Below, in pieces: positions 19,601-30,631 of a DNA stretch of 64,000 bases. Every line of letters starts with the position of its first letter. Positions within the stretch are counted from its first letter, which is position 1. The notes under the pieces were generated by a model, which saw only the letters and a program-made list of their open reading frames with translations, did not search any database and was not told where the DNA came from. The DNA comes from Perognathus longimembris pacificus. Taxonomy: Eukaryota; Chordata; Mammalia; Rodentia; Heteromyidae. The stretch spans positions 61,314,828 to 61,378,827 of the forward strand of contig NC_063172.1 in NCBI RefSeq assembly GCF_023159225.1, in the 5' to 3' direction. The position numbers were made by a program, and so were the translations under genes.

Positions 19601-20398
19601 CGCCAGGTGGACCCCCCGAGTTGGCCCGGGGTGCGCCGGGCGCCCGCCGGGAGCCGCGGCTCGGAGCGCGAACGGCGGCGGCGGTGGCCGGAGGCCAGGC
19701 GGTCAGCGGGGAGAGGAAGGAGGGCGGCGGGGGACGCGTTGTTTGTTTGGTTCGCACCGGGGCCGCGGGGCTCGGGCGCGGGGGGCGCGCGGGGGGGGGG
19801 GAGCGCCGGCCCCGGGTGGGCTTGCGGTGCGGCGCTGGGAGCGCGGAGGTGGCGGCGGGGGCGACCGGGGGGACTCCGGCCGCGCGGGGTGGGGAGTGTG
19901 GGGGGGTGGACGGTGGTCAGGAGGCTCCGGGGAAGGAGCCGCCGGCCCCGAGCAGCCATCATTCCCGAGCCGCCTTTCTCCGGAGGGCTCTGCCTCGAGC
20001 CGCCCGCCCCGCGCGCCGTGGGAGCGCACCCCGCACTCGCCCGCCCGCTTTGTGAGCGCCCCCGCGGAGCGCCCGGGCCCGGCCCGCCGGGCTCCCCCGA
20101 GCTCACTGGTAGGGACGGACGGACTGTTCACGCCCCGGGTTTAAACTAGTTTTTTTTTTTTTTCCTCCCTCTTCGGAACAGACAATGGACAAAAGAAAAG
20201 TAGCGACCCACATGGAGAGTTTCCTTCGGAATCGCTAGAATTAGATACACTATCCGGCCTTCCACTTGCGGAGCACACTTCCCGGCTCCCCATTGTACGG
20301 CACCCCGCGATCGATTTAAATAACTCGCTTACACCGCGTCCGTCCGCGGCGCTTCGTGTCGGGGATCCATTCAATGCCTTCCTTTATTTTTTAAAGGA

Positions 20399-20406
20399 TC
20401 ACGTGA
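20399..20406. promoter_or_regulatory. E-box TCACGTGA
   Basis: Perfect 8 bp palindrome, the USF/MITF/TFE3-type E-box, 270 bases beyond the island edge. An 8-mer can arise by chance in 64 kb, so functional status is open. Confidence 0.35.
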
Positions 20407-21168
20407 AGGCCCTGATTTTTATATTTTTTAATTTAAGCTTTCTTTACGGTGGGCACTGCCTTTCTGAGAGATTGAGTACTGTTCTCTCCCCCCCCATCCT
20501 CTTTCAGAAGGGGGGCCGGGCGAGAGTACTCATCACACGTAGTGAGCAGTAGAAGAAAATACCTTTTTATTTCCTCACAGATCCCATTCCCACCATGAGG
20601 AAAGAAAAAAAAAATCTTAGTGATCTCAGCAGCACGGGAGTCTGATTTATTCCGGTTATTAGGGTGCAGTCTTGTTCAAGTATCGGTAATTCCCATTTCC
20701 GAAATAACTTGGGGGATTTTGATGAAATTGAGTCCAGCCCCCAGCCCCAGCCCCAGCCCCCAGCGTACATTTGTCCGCAGTGTTTTTGTCTTGCTGTTGC
20801 ACAACAGAAACCCTCTAGTCTTTACCCTAAAATGGCAGCTTTCATTTGACTGGGGCCCATTCATTGACGATGATAATAAAGAGGCTGAAAGCTAGATGCT
20901 TGGGGCGTGGAGTGGGACTCGCTTTGCCTTGCTAGGTGATGATTAGGAGACATTTTAAGTCCTCTGCTTTGCGCAGGAAAAGTTTATTTTCCTTGAAAAA
21001 CTGTATTGTGAGGGTTGAAAAAAAGTTGCAAAGTAGAGTGAGAGTTTGGAAATGGAAAGGGGTTTGTTTACCCAGGAAAATTCAGGAGCTGATTGAAAGA
21101 AAATCTTGCCCAAGGGTGGAAATACAGTATTCCTTTTTTATTTCTTGATAATCTGATTAAGGGAAATA

Positions 21169-21169
<1 letters not shown>

Positions 21170-21206
<37 letters not shown>
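21170..21206. repeat. (GT)n microsatellite
   Basis: About 18 uninterrupted GT units, not next to any SINE that I recognise. Confidence 0.95.
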
Positions 21207-21207
<1 letters not shown>

Positions 21208-22485
21208 TTTGTAACAGGTGAATTTCCTGAGCACAATGCTCAGGTTTTAAAATTGTTTTCTGACACTGTGGGCTTTATTATTTATGTTCTCTTGATAGTT
21301 TCTGGGTTTTTTTTTTTTCCCCTCCTTCAGTGCAAGTCACCAAAACTGGAGTTTGACAAATTCGATTCTTTATGCCTTCAAGATTCAAATGTTTATAAAA
21401 AGCTGGCATGTGAATCCTAAACCCTATTTCCACTGCCTTAATGGAATTACTTTAAAAAATTACTTCTGTGTGGAAGGCAGAAGAGAAACGTAGAGTAGTT
21501 ATGTAGGTGATAATTTAAAACTCAAGGATCAATTTACTTTTTGAAAGAAAAAAAGACACACTTTCCCCCAAGTTGAAAATATATAAGTAAAATTTAAAAT
21601 AATATAACCAAGATCTTAGGTTTTAAAATAGTACTTCCATAGATTCACCTGGATTTGGTGTAGGTTATAATCACTTTAACTTACAAGAACGTTTCCAGAA
21701 CTTTTCCCATAGTGAGAGTCTTTTGTTATTGAGGTAAAGTGAATACCTTTCTAATACTAAATATCAAGGAAACTTAGAATTGCTTCACACACAAGCAAAA
21801 TAAGTAATTAAATGCTTGTCATTTTTAAGCAATTAGGTCAGAAGAAGAATATTTTCATCCATGTACCTGCCTTGTAATCCATCAGGCAAATCTAAATGGC
21901 AATTTTAGGGTTGGCTGTGGTTTCAAAGCAAAGATTATGACATTTTACACACACTGTGTGAAGTTTACTAGCTGTCTAGTCACCATCATTTAGTTCATTT
22001 TCACTGGCAAACCTTGGCAAGCATTCCACTTGTGAGCAGTAAGAGGTCGTCCTTTCCCTCAGGGAGTTTGTCATCTAGTAGGAAAGAGCCTTCTGCAGTC
22101 AGGTACTTGCCTCTGACTTTGGAGGCAGTAGTTACCTTTCATCCTTCATTATCTGAAATACTACTGCCTTTTGGGTTCACTGGCAGACACTGTGGTCATC
22201 TCAAAAACATCTATACGTAAAGGCAACATAGGAAGAAAAATGTTAGGGCCGAGCAGTGTGTGTGACTACAAAAAGTGCCTCTTAAATTGTGTCTTCTAAA
22301 GAATGTGATTCACTGTCAGAGTTCAAATGATTCCTGCATGTAAAGCAAGCTAAATTTACTGAAAAGATAGAGAAGAAACCTTCTGGGTGATAGAGGAATG
22401 TTGTCCTCCGAGACATAAGGACTCTGCAACTTTAAATTGTCTTATTCTCAGGATGCATTTCTGTATTTTCACAGAACTGCCTTTT

Positions 22486-22690
22486 TTTTTTTTTTGCCAG
22501 TTCTGGGGCTTGAACTCAGGGTGGGAACACTGTCCCTGGCTTCTTTTTTGCTCAAGGTTAGCACTGTACTACTTGAGCCACAGCGCCACTTGCAGCTTTT
22601 TCTGGCCCTTTTCTGTATATGTGGTGCTGAGGAAGCGAACCCAGGGCTTCATGCATGCTAGACAAGCACTCTACCACTAGGCCCAGCCCA
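22486..22690 (-). mobile_element. IDL-Geo SINE with TSD
   Basis: TSD GAACTGCCTTTT / GAACTGCCCTTTT (22474-22485, 22692-22704). Contains a small duplication (GCAGCTTTTTCTGGCCC) at the Geo/IDL join and a short deletion at the head start. It is the first SINE after the promoter. Confidence 0.93.
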
Positions 22691-22704
22691 TGAACTGCCC
22701 TTTT

Positions 22705-23665
22705 GTGTGTGTGTGTAAGTGACTCACGTCAGACCTTAGCATTCTCCTGTCCTAACAGATTTTTACAGGCATTTTATTTCCTTAGTTTGGGAGATAAACT
22801 ATTCTTCTTTCTTAAGAAATTTTGTTAGTCTTCTAAAATATTTTGACATTCAAAGATGATGATGTTAATAAAAGTAATTGGGAATAAACCATTTACCCTT
22901 TTTGCAAAACACGTAAAGGTGGAATGATTTGTTTCAGTTCGGGTATCCTTCAGGTTGCAGTCATGGCAGAATTGTGCCATTGATGGAGGTGGTAGTAACC
23001 AGTTGAATGGTAATTAAAAATGCTATGATTGTCCTGTTTTATTTTTAATCAGTATATTAAAAGTTTTAAATGAAGTCACACCGGTGTGATAAAGATAATA
23101 AGTAGGCAATTCAGAAATCGTCATGATATTGTAAAATAAAAATTCATATTTATAATCACTAGAACCTTCAGATATTTAGAACCTGAGTTGAACTTTCTCA
23201 CTTTACAGATTAAGAAAGTGGAGATAAATGAAGGCAGCTGCTCCTGGCTGGTCCCTGGGTTATTGCCGGGTCACCTTAGTCACAGTCGTCACCCCGGTGC
23301 CTAACATGGTGCCTCGCAGAGAAATACTGGCTTTGATTTATCTTTGTTGAATGACTGCACTAGCCTCAGGAGAGTCTCGGGTCAAAATGTACCTTTTGGT
23401 TTTACAGTCTCACAGCATATGAAAATCCAGTTTCTAAGCCAACTATAATTTATTTACCTCCATTGTGTTTGGTGTCTTCCCTCCATTGTCTAGAAAAATA
23501 CAGAAATAAAATTTCCAGTAGTGTATTTCTCTCTATTGTTTTCCATTTAAAAGTATATATTCATTTCTGTAACTAGACCCTGGTACATTATAAGTAATAT
23601 TAGGTCTCTGTAAACATGACAGTTTTCTCACAGAAGTGTTTTCCAGGGTGCCGGTTTGTTCTGTT
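22705..23665. other. Unique intron sequence
   Basis: No SINE. Around 23265-23350 GTGCCTAACATGGTGCCTCG and TTTGTTGAATGACTGCAC resemble a MIR/L2 3' end (low certainty). Confidence 0.4.
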
Positions 23666-23752
23666 CTATTTTTGGTGGTACTGGGGTTTGAACTCAGGGC
23701 CTCAGATTTGGTAGGCATGCGCTTACCACTTGGAGCCGTTTCTTCAGCCAAG
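23666..23752 (-). mobile_element. ID-like tRNA SINE remnant
   Basis: GGTACTGGGGTTTGAACTCAG, GGGCCTCAGATTTGGTAGGC and GCGCTTACCACTTGGAGCC: a lone tRNA-like monomer, reversed, without Geo. Confidence 0.65.
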
Positions 23753-23949
23753 AATATCTGTTTAAGAATAAGAGTGTAGATCACTAATGAAGAAACATGA
23801 CTGGGTGGAAAAGGCTGATTGGCTCTCAGACTTGTCTGCTTATGTTGGTGTGGAAGCAGACACTCTTAGTGGCCCTTTGAGCCTCGCACTATCTGTGTGG
23901 GTGGCAGGCTTGGCTCTCCTGGCAAATGAATGTGGACTCTGATTAGTTT

Positions 23950-24690
23950 TCCTGTTTATTTGTTGGATACCTGCGCCTGAAAGGTACAATGGTACGAATT
24001 GGGGATGCAGTGGTGACCTAAGAGGAGTTGGTAGGCCTAAAAACAGGCAGACAAAAGCCTGCCATGAGACTGTGAGTGCTGAACAGTGAACACTGGGAAG
24101 ACAGAGAGTTTATGACTTTGAGCTTCAACTAGGTGTGTGAACGCACAGCCCCCTAGGAAGTGGTTTTAGCACTACAGTAGAAGAAAGGGGGCATTTCAGG
24201 CACTGCCAACTGACCTGGCTTCATGTTTGTGGTCTTCACAGAGCTTCAAGACCAGACTCAAGCAGGAGTCAGTATCAGCCTCGATTGGAGACTATAGTAT
24301 TTGGAGTTTTGGAGAAAGTAGTAGTAGGAGCCATGGAGGAGCTTATAATTAAGTGTTTTGAAGATGAGGTGGTGGCTGTGGACAGAATTGTGCCTGCTTT
24401 TGTTGTGTTAACGGCATGAAGGAATATAAAGTATTTTGACTAGATCAGTGTTTATGGGGATGGAGAGAAAAAAATGGCACAAGAAATGACCAGCCTAAGA
24501 ACTCCTTAGGAGTTGGATGAATGGGGTTTGAGGATATGGATTTCCAGTGCTTGCCCGCTGCTTGGCTGGCTAGGGATGCTGTTCATAGGAGCGTAGGATC
24601 AGGACAAGGATCAGATTTGAGGAAGAAGATCATGAGTTCTTGGGGAGCATGTGCCTGAGATCACTGATACTGATACTGGATTATGATAAC
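23950..24690 (+). mobile_element. Ancient LINE relic (L2-like)
   Basis: Scattered phrases such as GGGGATGCAGTGGTGACC, GGGATGCTGTTCATAGGAG and GAAGATCATGAGTTCTTGG occur in the order of a long mammalian-wide L2-type repeat. Highly diverged; exact family and limits uncertain. Confidence 0.45.
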
Positions 24691-25745
24691 ACGGTTATAG
24701 ATTCCATTATATTGCTAGTGGCATTTCCATCTTCCCCAAAATAATTTTCTGGTTTTTACCCCCAAAATGTTACTGTATGGTGAGCCCACTAGGGGCTGGC
24801 TGGGCTGGCTCATGGAGATGGGAAAGGGGAGGGAACCATAGTTACTTGCTTACTGTGTAGCACTTTGCTGTTACTGAACTAATCTGTAGCACTTTGTAAG
24901 AGTTTCCTCATCACAGACTTAGCAGGGAAACCTGTGGCAATCAGAAGTGCACACTTATTCTTTTGTGCCTTCTCCTCTGCAGGCTACTTTCTGTAGCTAG
25001 TTACCTATTCATCCCAACCAGGTCCTTGCGCTGGGAGAAGATTACTGGTAGATGCCTTGCGTGCAGGACTGCTCTTCTCACAGAGAGAGGGTTAATTGTG
25101 TTAGATAGTTGCTGTTCTACATAGGTAGGGTAGAAATGAATACATTACTTAAATAGTTGTGGAGGAAATTAACAGCCTTGGTCAGGATACCTATTTCATT
25201 TTTAGAGGTATATTAGCCTATTTAATATGTAAATTATCTTCAAAGCCACTTGTTTATTGTAAAAAACTAGATTATATGGTATGACGGCTGGTGGCAAATG
25301 AGAGCGACACATCCAGCAAAGCTTCTGAGCTATACACTTGAATATCACATGATGATAACATTTCTGAGCATTAACCTTGAAACGATTTTTTGTTGTTGTT
25401 GCTGTTTTTTTTTTTTAAAGTGCTTGGCAGAAGTGAGTTTTTTTGAAGTGTTTGTAGGTTTGATTTTGGTAGCGTATGTAGAAGATTTTTGGTTGTGATT
25501 GTACATTATTCTTGGTTCGCATGAAGATGTCCTCTGGGATTCAGGAGGTGTCATTAGGGACCTGTTTAAGTGGCACCCTTGGAGCGATGTAGGTTTTTCC
25601 TGGGCTTTCTGGATGCTGTGACTTGGTCAGCTCTACCAGAATCCCCCTTGTCTCTTCCAGAAGGGCAGTGCTGTGTGTTTGTAGATGATTTGGGAGACAA
25701 CATTGGTTGTAGGGAGATGATTCATCTATAAAAATTTTACCCTTA
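24691..25745. other. Unique intron sequence
   Basis: No recognised feature. A T-run (25407-25416) and a weak CTCF-like CCCACTAGGGGCTGG (24785-24799) were noted. Confidence 0.45.
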
Positions 25746-25940
25746 GGGGCTGGGAATGTGACTTAGTGGTAGAGCGCTTGCCTAGCATGAATGAAGCCCT
25801 GGGTTCGATTCCTCAGCACCACCTAAACAGAAAAAGCCAGAAGTGGTGCTGTGGCTCAAGAGGTAGCGTGCTCGCCTTGAGCAAAAAGAAGCCAGGGACA
25901 GTGGAGTCCAAGCCCCAGGACTGGGCAAAAACAAACATTT
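25746..25940 (+). mobile_element. IDL-Geo SINE, older subtype
   Basis: Head GTGACTTAGTGGTAGAGCGC with CTTGCCTAGCATGAATG is closer to the generic ID core than the young copies. B box GGTTCGATTCC is intact. Geo lacks about 15 bases (CAGTGCTCAGGCCC is reduced to CAGTGG). Confidence 0.9.
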
Positions 25941-25954
25941 TTTTTTTTTAACCT

Positions 25955-26050
25955 TCGTTTAGTACTTGGTCTCGCTATGTAGCCGAGGCTGGCCTCTGGT
26001 TCAGCCTCCCCAGTGCTGGGAATGCAGGTGTCCACCACCACAGTTGGCCC
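25955..26050 (-). mobile_element. B1 monomer
   Basis: GTCTCGCTATGTAGCCGAGG, CTGGCCTCTGGTTCAGCC and AGTGCTGGGAATGCAGGTG: reversed typical rodent B1, truncated. Confidence 0.82.
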
Positions 26051-26142
26051 AGCACTGTGTTCCTAGGGTTTGGGGGATTATTTTTGTCTAGGAATTACCA
26101 AGTGCTAAATAGAAAGGTGCTTGTAGATTTTGTGATGTAGTA

Positions 26143-26263
26143 GTTTTCTCCTTTCGCTTTCCCCTTTCCCCTTCCCTTCTCTTTCCTTTCCTTTTTCCTT
26201 CTCCTTCCCTTTTTCCTTTCCTTTCTTTCTCCCCCACCCTTTCTTTCTTTCTCTTTCTTTTTC
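26143..26263. repeat. Polypyrimidine tract, ~120 bp
   Basis: Almost pure C/T (TTCC, CCCTT, CTTT units), abutting the tail end of the next minus-strand SINE. The lysine/glutamate-rich minus frames through it are artefacts. Confidence 0.93.
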
Positions 26264-26430
26264 TGAACTCAGGGTGGTGTTCCTGAAGTTGTTTGCCCAA
26301 GGCACTGTCATTTGAGTCTCAGCCCAACTTCCAGCTTTTTTCTTGCCTGAAATGGCTTCAAACCATGATCCTCGTATCTCAGCCTCCTGAGTAGCTAGGA
26401 TTACAGGCGTGGGCCACTGGCACCTGGCTC
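26264..26430 (-). mobile_element. B1-Geo SINE, linker deleted
   Basis: GAACTCAGGGTGGTGTTCC, GTCATTTGAGTCTCAGCC, then directly TGCCTGAAATGGCTTCAAAC and CTGAGTAGCTAGGATTACAGG. Confidence 0.82.
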
Positions 26431-26798
26431 TGTGTTGTGCTTTTCAGTGGAGCCATTAAGGAGTTGCCTAATAAAGAGGACATGGGAGCCATGACCTCTT
26501 CTGGCTTCAGCAGTGACCAAGGAAAGAGAGGAAGTCATGTGGCAGATTTGAATTTTTCACCATTTATTTATTTCAGTCATACTGCAAGTGACCTGTGCTT
26601 CTATTACCAGCCTTTGTGTAGTGAAAGGTGAGAACTAGACAAGTGTATTAGGATTGAGAGGGCACCTACTCTCCCAGGTTCCTGAGTTTGCCATAGTCAC
26701 AGATTTCCACACAGGATGCTGCTAATAAGCAGTGTGTGAAACCCAGGTAACGAACTTTGCTCCTGGCTCTGCAGCAGGTTTGGGGGACTACTTTGACC
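26431..26798. other. Unique intron sequence
   Basis: Nothing recognised. Confidence 0.4.
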
Positions 26799-26806
26799 TT
26801 GTAGAG

Positions 26807-26986
26807 TAGGGGTGGGAAACTCTGCAGGCCATATAAAGTCCATAAAATCACGATGGGGCAGATAGGTATGCTTCTCCAATGAATCTCGGCTGCCCATGGC
26901 CATCTGCCTTCATTAGTCATTTTGTATGGCTCTCAAATTATAAGTAACTAAATGGCCCTTGGCAGAAAAGCATTTTCCCACCCCTG
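26807..26986. mobile_element. hAT-type MITE with TIRs
   Basis: Terminal inverted repeats: left GGGGTGGGAAACTCTG, right (reverse complement) CAGGGGTGGGAAAATG. Flanking 8-mers TTGTAGAG (26799-26806) and CTTTAGAG (26987-26994) match at 6 of 8 positions, the size of a hAT duplication. The interior is 180 bp without coding potential, so it is a non-autonomous element. Family not named. Confidence 0.7.
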
Positions 26987-26994
26987 CTTTAGAG

Positions 26995-27361
26995 AGTATA
27001 CTTGATTCCCTGTTCATCCTTTTGAGAGAAGCATAAACATTTTAGAAACCTGTTCTGTTGATATATAAAACATAATTATGGATGTACATAATATTTCAAC
27101 ACACCTAAAAACCATTAGACCTCTTTAACATAATACCGAGCATGTAAATAGTAAGAAGTCCCTTGAAGAATTATAAGTATGCTTAGGTTTTCAAGATAGT
27201 GTCTGCCAGTGCACTAAATGAATAATAAAGTCAGCTTGAACATAGTGAAAGCTGTGCTGTAGATTGTGATGTATTTTGAAGTGTGTGACCTAGCAATTAC
27301 TTTAGTTACAGGTGGGGCTGGCATGGTACCAAAACTGTTAACTCCAGATGCTTAGAAGAAT
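26995..27361. other. Unique intron sequence
   Basis: AT-rich; nothing recognised. Confidence 0.4.
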
Positions 27362-27571
27362 CTTTCTTTCCTTGTTTTTGTTGTCAGTCCTAGGGCTTGA
27401 ACTCGGGGCCTGGGCACTGTCCCTGAGCTTCTTTTGCTCAAGGCTAGAGCTCTACCTCTTGAGCCACAACACCACTTCCAGCTTTTTCTATTTATATGGT
27501 ACTGAGGAATGGAACCCAGGGCTTTATGCATGCTAGGCAAGCACTCTCCCATTAGGCCACATTCTCAGCCC
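27362..27571 (-). mobile_element. IDL-Geo SINE, older subtype
   Basis: Geo AGCCACAACACCACTTCC, head GGTACTGAGGAATGGAACCC and CATGCATGCTAGGCAAGC. TSD unclear. Confidence 0.88.
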
Positions 27572-27811
27572 AGAATGAACGTTCTAGAAAGTATTACAGT
27601 ATTTATTTTCTCGTGTACTTCACCTTGTTTGTGCTTGAAATTTTGCCTTAACCAATTTCAGGTTTGATAATTTTTGTCAGAAAAATCTTGTAGACTCAAC
27701 CTGAGAATTTCAGAATCTTGCTTAAATTAAGCGACAGCACCCTCCCTCAAAAAAGTATGACTGGGTAACGAATAATAAACAAAACAACTTTAAATATACT
27801 GATAAGATCTG
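27572..27811. other. Unique intron sequence
   Basis: Nothing recognised. Confidence 0.35.
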
Positions 27812-28040
27812 GGTTCACCCCAGTAATCTTAGCTACTTAGGAAGGAGGCTGAGATCTGAGGATCACGGTTCGGAATCTGCCCAGAAAGAAAAGCCCGTGA
27901 GACTCTTTATTCCCTACTTAACTACCCAAAATTCAGAAGTGGAGGTGCGGCTTAAGTGGGAGCACCAGCCTCCACAGAAAGAAGTCCAGAATGGAAGCCT
28001 CCATGCTCACACACAACAACAACAAAACAAAACAAACCCC
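27812..28040 (+). mobile_element. B1-Geo SINE
   Basis: B1 head AGCTACTTAGGAAGGAGGC, GATCTGAGGATCACGG, linker CCCTACTTAACTACCCAAAA, Geo GTGGAGGTGCGGCTTAAG. Tail is ACAACAACAACAAAACAAAAC. Confidence 0.85.
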
Positions 28041-28099
28041 ACAGTAATTCCAATGCTGAGCTAGGTATCATGCTAAGCACTTTTCTGTTCTGCTTTGTT

Positions 28100-28325
28100 T
28101 TAGTGATGGGGCTTCAGGCCCTCGCTGGGCTCCTGGGCTCTGCCACTGATGCTTACTCCAGCCTGTGCTGTTTTCATGGATGGTGTCATCTCCATTTTAT
28201 TGACAAAGAGACAGAAGAATTACAAGTTAAATTACTGAACACTACAAATAAATAGTTGAGGAGGGATTTGAATCCAGATTGGCTAGACTAGAATCTGCAT
28301 GTGTAACCTCTGTGCTGATGTTGCC
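28100..28325 (-). mobile_element. MIR SINE
   Basis: ATCTCCATTTTATTGACAAAG, AGACAGAAGAATTACAAG and GAGGGATTTGAATCCAGATTG are the reversed MIR core and tRNA-like region (CCCATTTTACAGATGAGG ... GGGATTCGAACCC). Confidence 0.72.
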
Positions 28326-28599
28326 ACCCAAACCAGCTCGGAAGCTTATGTCAAGTAGTACTTTCGACATACAGCAACACACAGTAATCACATGTCATAC
28401 CTATCAACCCAGGCTTTTTCTGTCCACATTACCACTGTGTGTGCTTGCTGTATTTGTGGGTTTCTTGGGCTATCTTGGCATTTAAAGTGACAGTGTCTGT
28501 CTTTCATCCTTAAGACCTTCCTTTTCCATGGGGATGAGAAGAACAGTTGGTCTTGTGGGAGACTTATTGGGTTGTGGCTGAGAATTTCAGCTCTTAGAT

Positions 28600-28715
28600 C
28601 AGAAAGACCAGGGGATGAATTACAAAAATGGTGATAATAATACAACCCAACTACACAAGGGAATGGTGAAGATTGAATGTGACAGTGTGCCAGAAGCATT
28701 TGGTAGATCATATGG
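28600..28715 (+). mobile_element. MIR 3' fragment
   Basis: AAAATGGTGATAATAATACAAC, GAAGATTGAATGTGACAG and GTGCCAGAAGCATTTGG follow the MIR 3' half. Confidence 0.65.
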
Positions 28716-29654
28716 CATATTTATTGAGGAGTCACTGTTTTTATTAGCTGACTTTTAGTCATTGAACCTATCAAACCATGTGTCTTGATTTCAATATTAA
28801 CTTAAAAGTTTCCCAGATTGTCATTTTGAATTATGATTGGACAAGAGTGCATTGTTTGAAATGGCGAATTTCTGTAATACCGTTTTCCTTTGTACTACAT
28901 AGACATTTGAAAAGTACAATTTACATTTATATGTATTTGTCCAGTATGATGGCCAGATGCTATTTACTTTATTCTGTTTTTGATAACGTAGAGGTGACTC
29001 AGATGTCATTGGTCCGAAACATGACAGTGATAGAGCAGTTCTTCTGCTCTATCTATAAAGTTATTCTCTGCACTTGAGTTATGGCTGATTTCTACAGAAT
29101 CCATCATTCTTCCTTTGCCCCAAACTTGAAGTTCTGCAAATAGCAGGAAATATATCAGTGGCACAGGCACATTCAGTCAGTTCTGAAATATTTGAATTTT
29201 TTGGATCCAGCAGAGACCACAGTGTATTCTCAAGATCTGTAAGAATTGCAGGTCCTCAAGTCTCAGGACACTTGAATCAGCCTCACTTCCCAGCTTCTAT
29301 TGACTGTAAGGAAGAGACAAGCTGGGGGCCAAACCTAAAGTAAATTTAGCATTGGAGTGGCAGCTAGAGGGAGGGAAGGTTTCTGTCCTCAGGAAAGACA
29401 GAGGAGAGTGGGGTAACTTCCTGGGAATCCCACTGTGCTCCAAAGAAAAGATCAGAAGCTGAAGAGACAGAGCACAGTTTTCATTTTATTTTTCACTTAA
29501 AAGTGACTTAAGGGAGTTATAAAATAATTAGATAGAATGTAGTCAGTTGCTTTGTTTAGCATTATCAGTGATCCTTGTGCTATTCTTCCATCTTTACTGT
29601 ATCAAAATAAAAAAATATTTTAAAAGAGAATAATGAGTTGGAGGGATTTGAATA
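28716..29654. other. Unique intron sequence
   Basis: About 0.9 kb without a recognised repeat. A 99 aa frame at 28778-29077 has no recognised motif and lacks splice support. Confidence 0.45.
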
Positions 29655-29870
29655 GCTGACATTTATGGAACATGGACTTTGTTCGAGTTAGCGTTTTGCC
29701 AAGCTGTTTACACAAACTGTTTTCACTGAATCTTGAAGCAGGATTAGTCAAAATGCTGAGGTAGGAATGATAATTGCTATTCTACAGGTGATAAAAGGAA
29801 GTTTTAGAGATTGTTTAATGAATTTGCCTAGGATCACAACTTTTAATGGTGCAGTTGACTCAAATCAGGA
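29655..29870 (-). mobile_element. MIR-type SINE
   Basis: CTGACATTTATGGAACATGG, GCTATTCTACAGGTGATAAA and ATTTGCCTAGGATCACAAC parallel the reversed MIR consensus (TTATTGAGC ... CATTTTACAGATGAGG ... TGCCCAAGGTCACAC). Confidence 0.65.
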
Positions 29871-30436
29871 CAGATTGTTTTAAATAGCTTGTAGCATTAA
29901 CTGTTCTGTAGAAATTGCTTTGAGTGCTTCCATCAAAATAATGTAGTTCTTAGAAGGGTAGGAAAAACCTAGATTGAGATCTTACAAACCTGTGCTTTCT
30001 AGGACAGCTTCTGGAGAGAAATTGAGAGGGTGAAGGTTGTATATTAACGGATTACAGTCCGTGAGGCCCCCTTTCCTCAGACGCTGTATCTTATCAGCCA
30101 CAAACACTTTTAACCTAAAAAGACAAATGCTCATTGCAAAACTTACTAGTGTGCCAGCTCTGTTTCCATTGACTATTCCAAGACACCGCCTCACATTAAA
30201 AAGTAGTTAGCTTACTGCAGACTCATTTTTCTCAAAATATCTCCTCGGGATTTGTCCAAGACAAGATTTGCTTTTAGCATTTTTTTTCTTCCTGCCTAGG
30301 ATTAGAGTTAGCCTGGATGCTCCTTAGGCTCCCAGTTCTAGCTCTCTTGCCTTCCCTTCAGCTTTCTCGATATACAGTGTCCTTGAATACTTCCGACTGG
30401 TACCACTAACACACAAGACATAGCTATTTCTAGTAA
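29871..30436. other. Unique intron sequence
   Basis: Nothing recognised. Confidence 0.4.
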
Positions 30437-30631
30437 CAGATCTGACCGTCGTGTGCCACACAGTATTTTGTCAGTGAAGGACTGTATGTATGGTGGTCCC
30501 GTAAGAGTTTATTGCTTAATGATACAGCCTTCTTTCAGTCGGGATACTCCAGGCTGCTTGCACAATGATAACATCAAATAATGAAGCAGTCCTTAGTATA
30601 CCTCCATGTCATTAAATAACACATGACTGTA
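30437..30631. mobile_element. DNA transposon MITE, internally deleted
   Basis: The left part (GTGAAGGACTGTATGTATGG, GGTCCCGTAAGAG) and right part (GCACAATGATAACATCAAAT, ATTAAATAACACATGACTG) fit the two ends of a common mammalian DNA element ending in CGCATGACTGTA-type inverted repeats. About 200 bp, non-coding. Family name not recalled with certainty. Confidence 0.55.

Larger units (their letters stand above)
17085..20130. promoter_or_regulatory. CpG island, ~3 kb
   Basis: GC content rises abruptly and stays extremely high for 3 kb, with abundant CG dinucleotides, many GGGCGG/CCCGCC boxes, and long G and GGC runs, in a window that is otherwise AT-rich and CpG-poor. No SINE or LINE is seen inside. 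This is the signature of a constitutively unmethylated promoter. Long open frames on both strands (up to 551 aa, nearly all A/G/R/P) arise from the lack of AT-rich stop codons and are not genes. A (TTTTA)n tract at 17139-17160 and a poly-T stretch at 20149-20163 mark its two flanks. Confidence 0.95.
20131..22473. other. Island-proximal intron, no SINE
   Basis: Unique sequence falling quickly from GC-rich to AT-rich. I see no interspersed repeat over 2.3 kb. It contains a CCCCAG-type hexamer tract (20734-20761), a (GT)n run (21170-21206) and many A/T-rich blocks. Such repeat-poor DNA just 3' of a CpG island often carries intronic enhancers; no specific element can be proved here. Confidence 0.5.

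Noticed and set aside
17061..20149. Many long ORFs on both strands in the CpG island (up to 551 aa)
   Set aside because: They are almost entirely Ala, Gly, Arg and Pro, overlap in several frames on both strands and follow from GC composition. No domain, no Kozak or splice support.
24785..24799. CTCF-like CCCACTAGGGGCTGG
   Set aside because: Lacks one G of the core and the expected flanks; chance matches of this quality are common.
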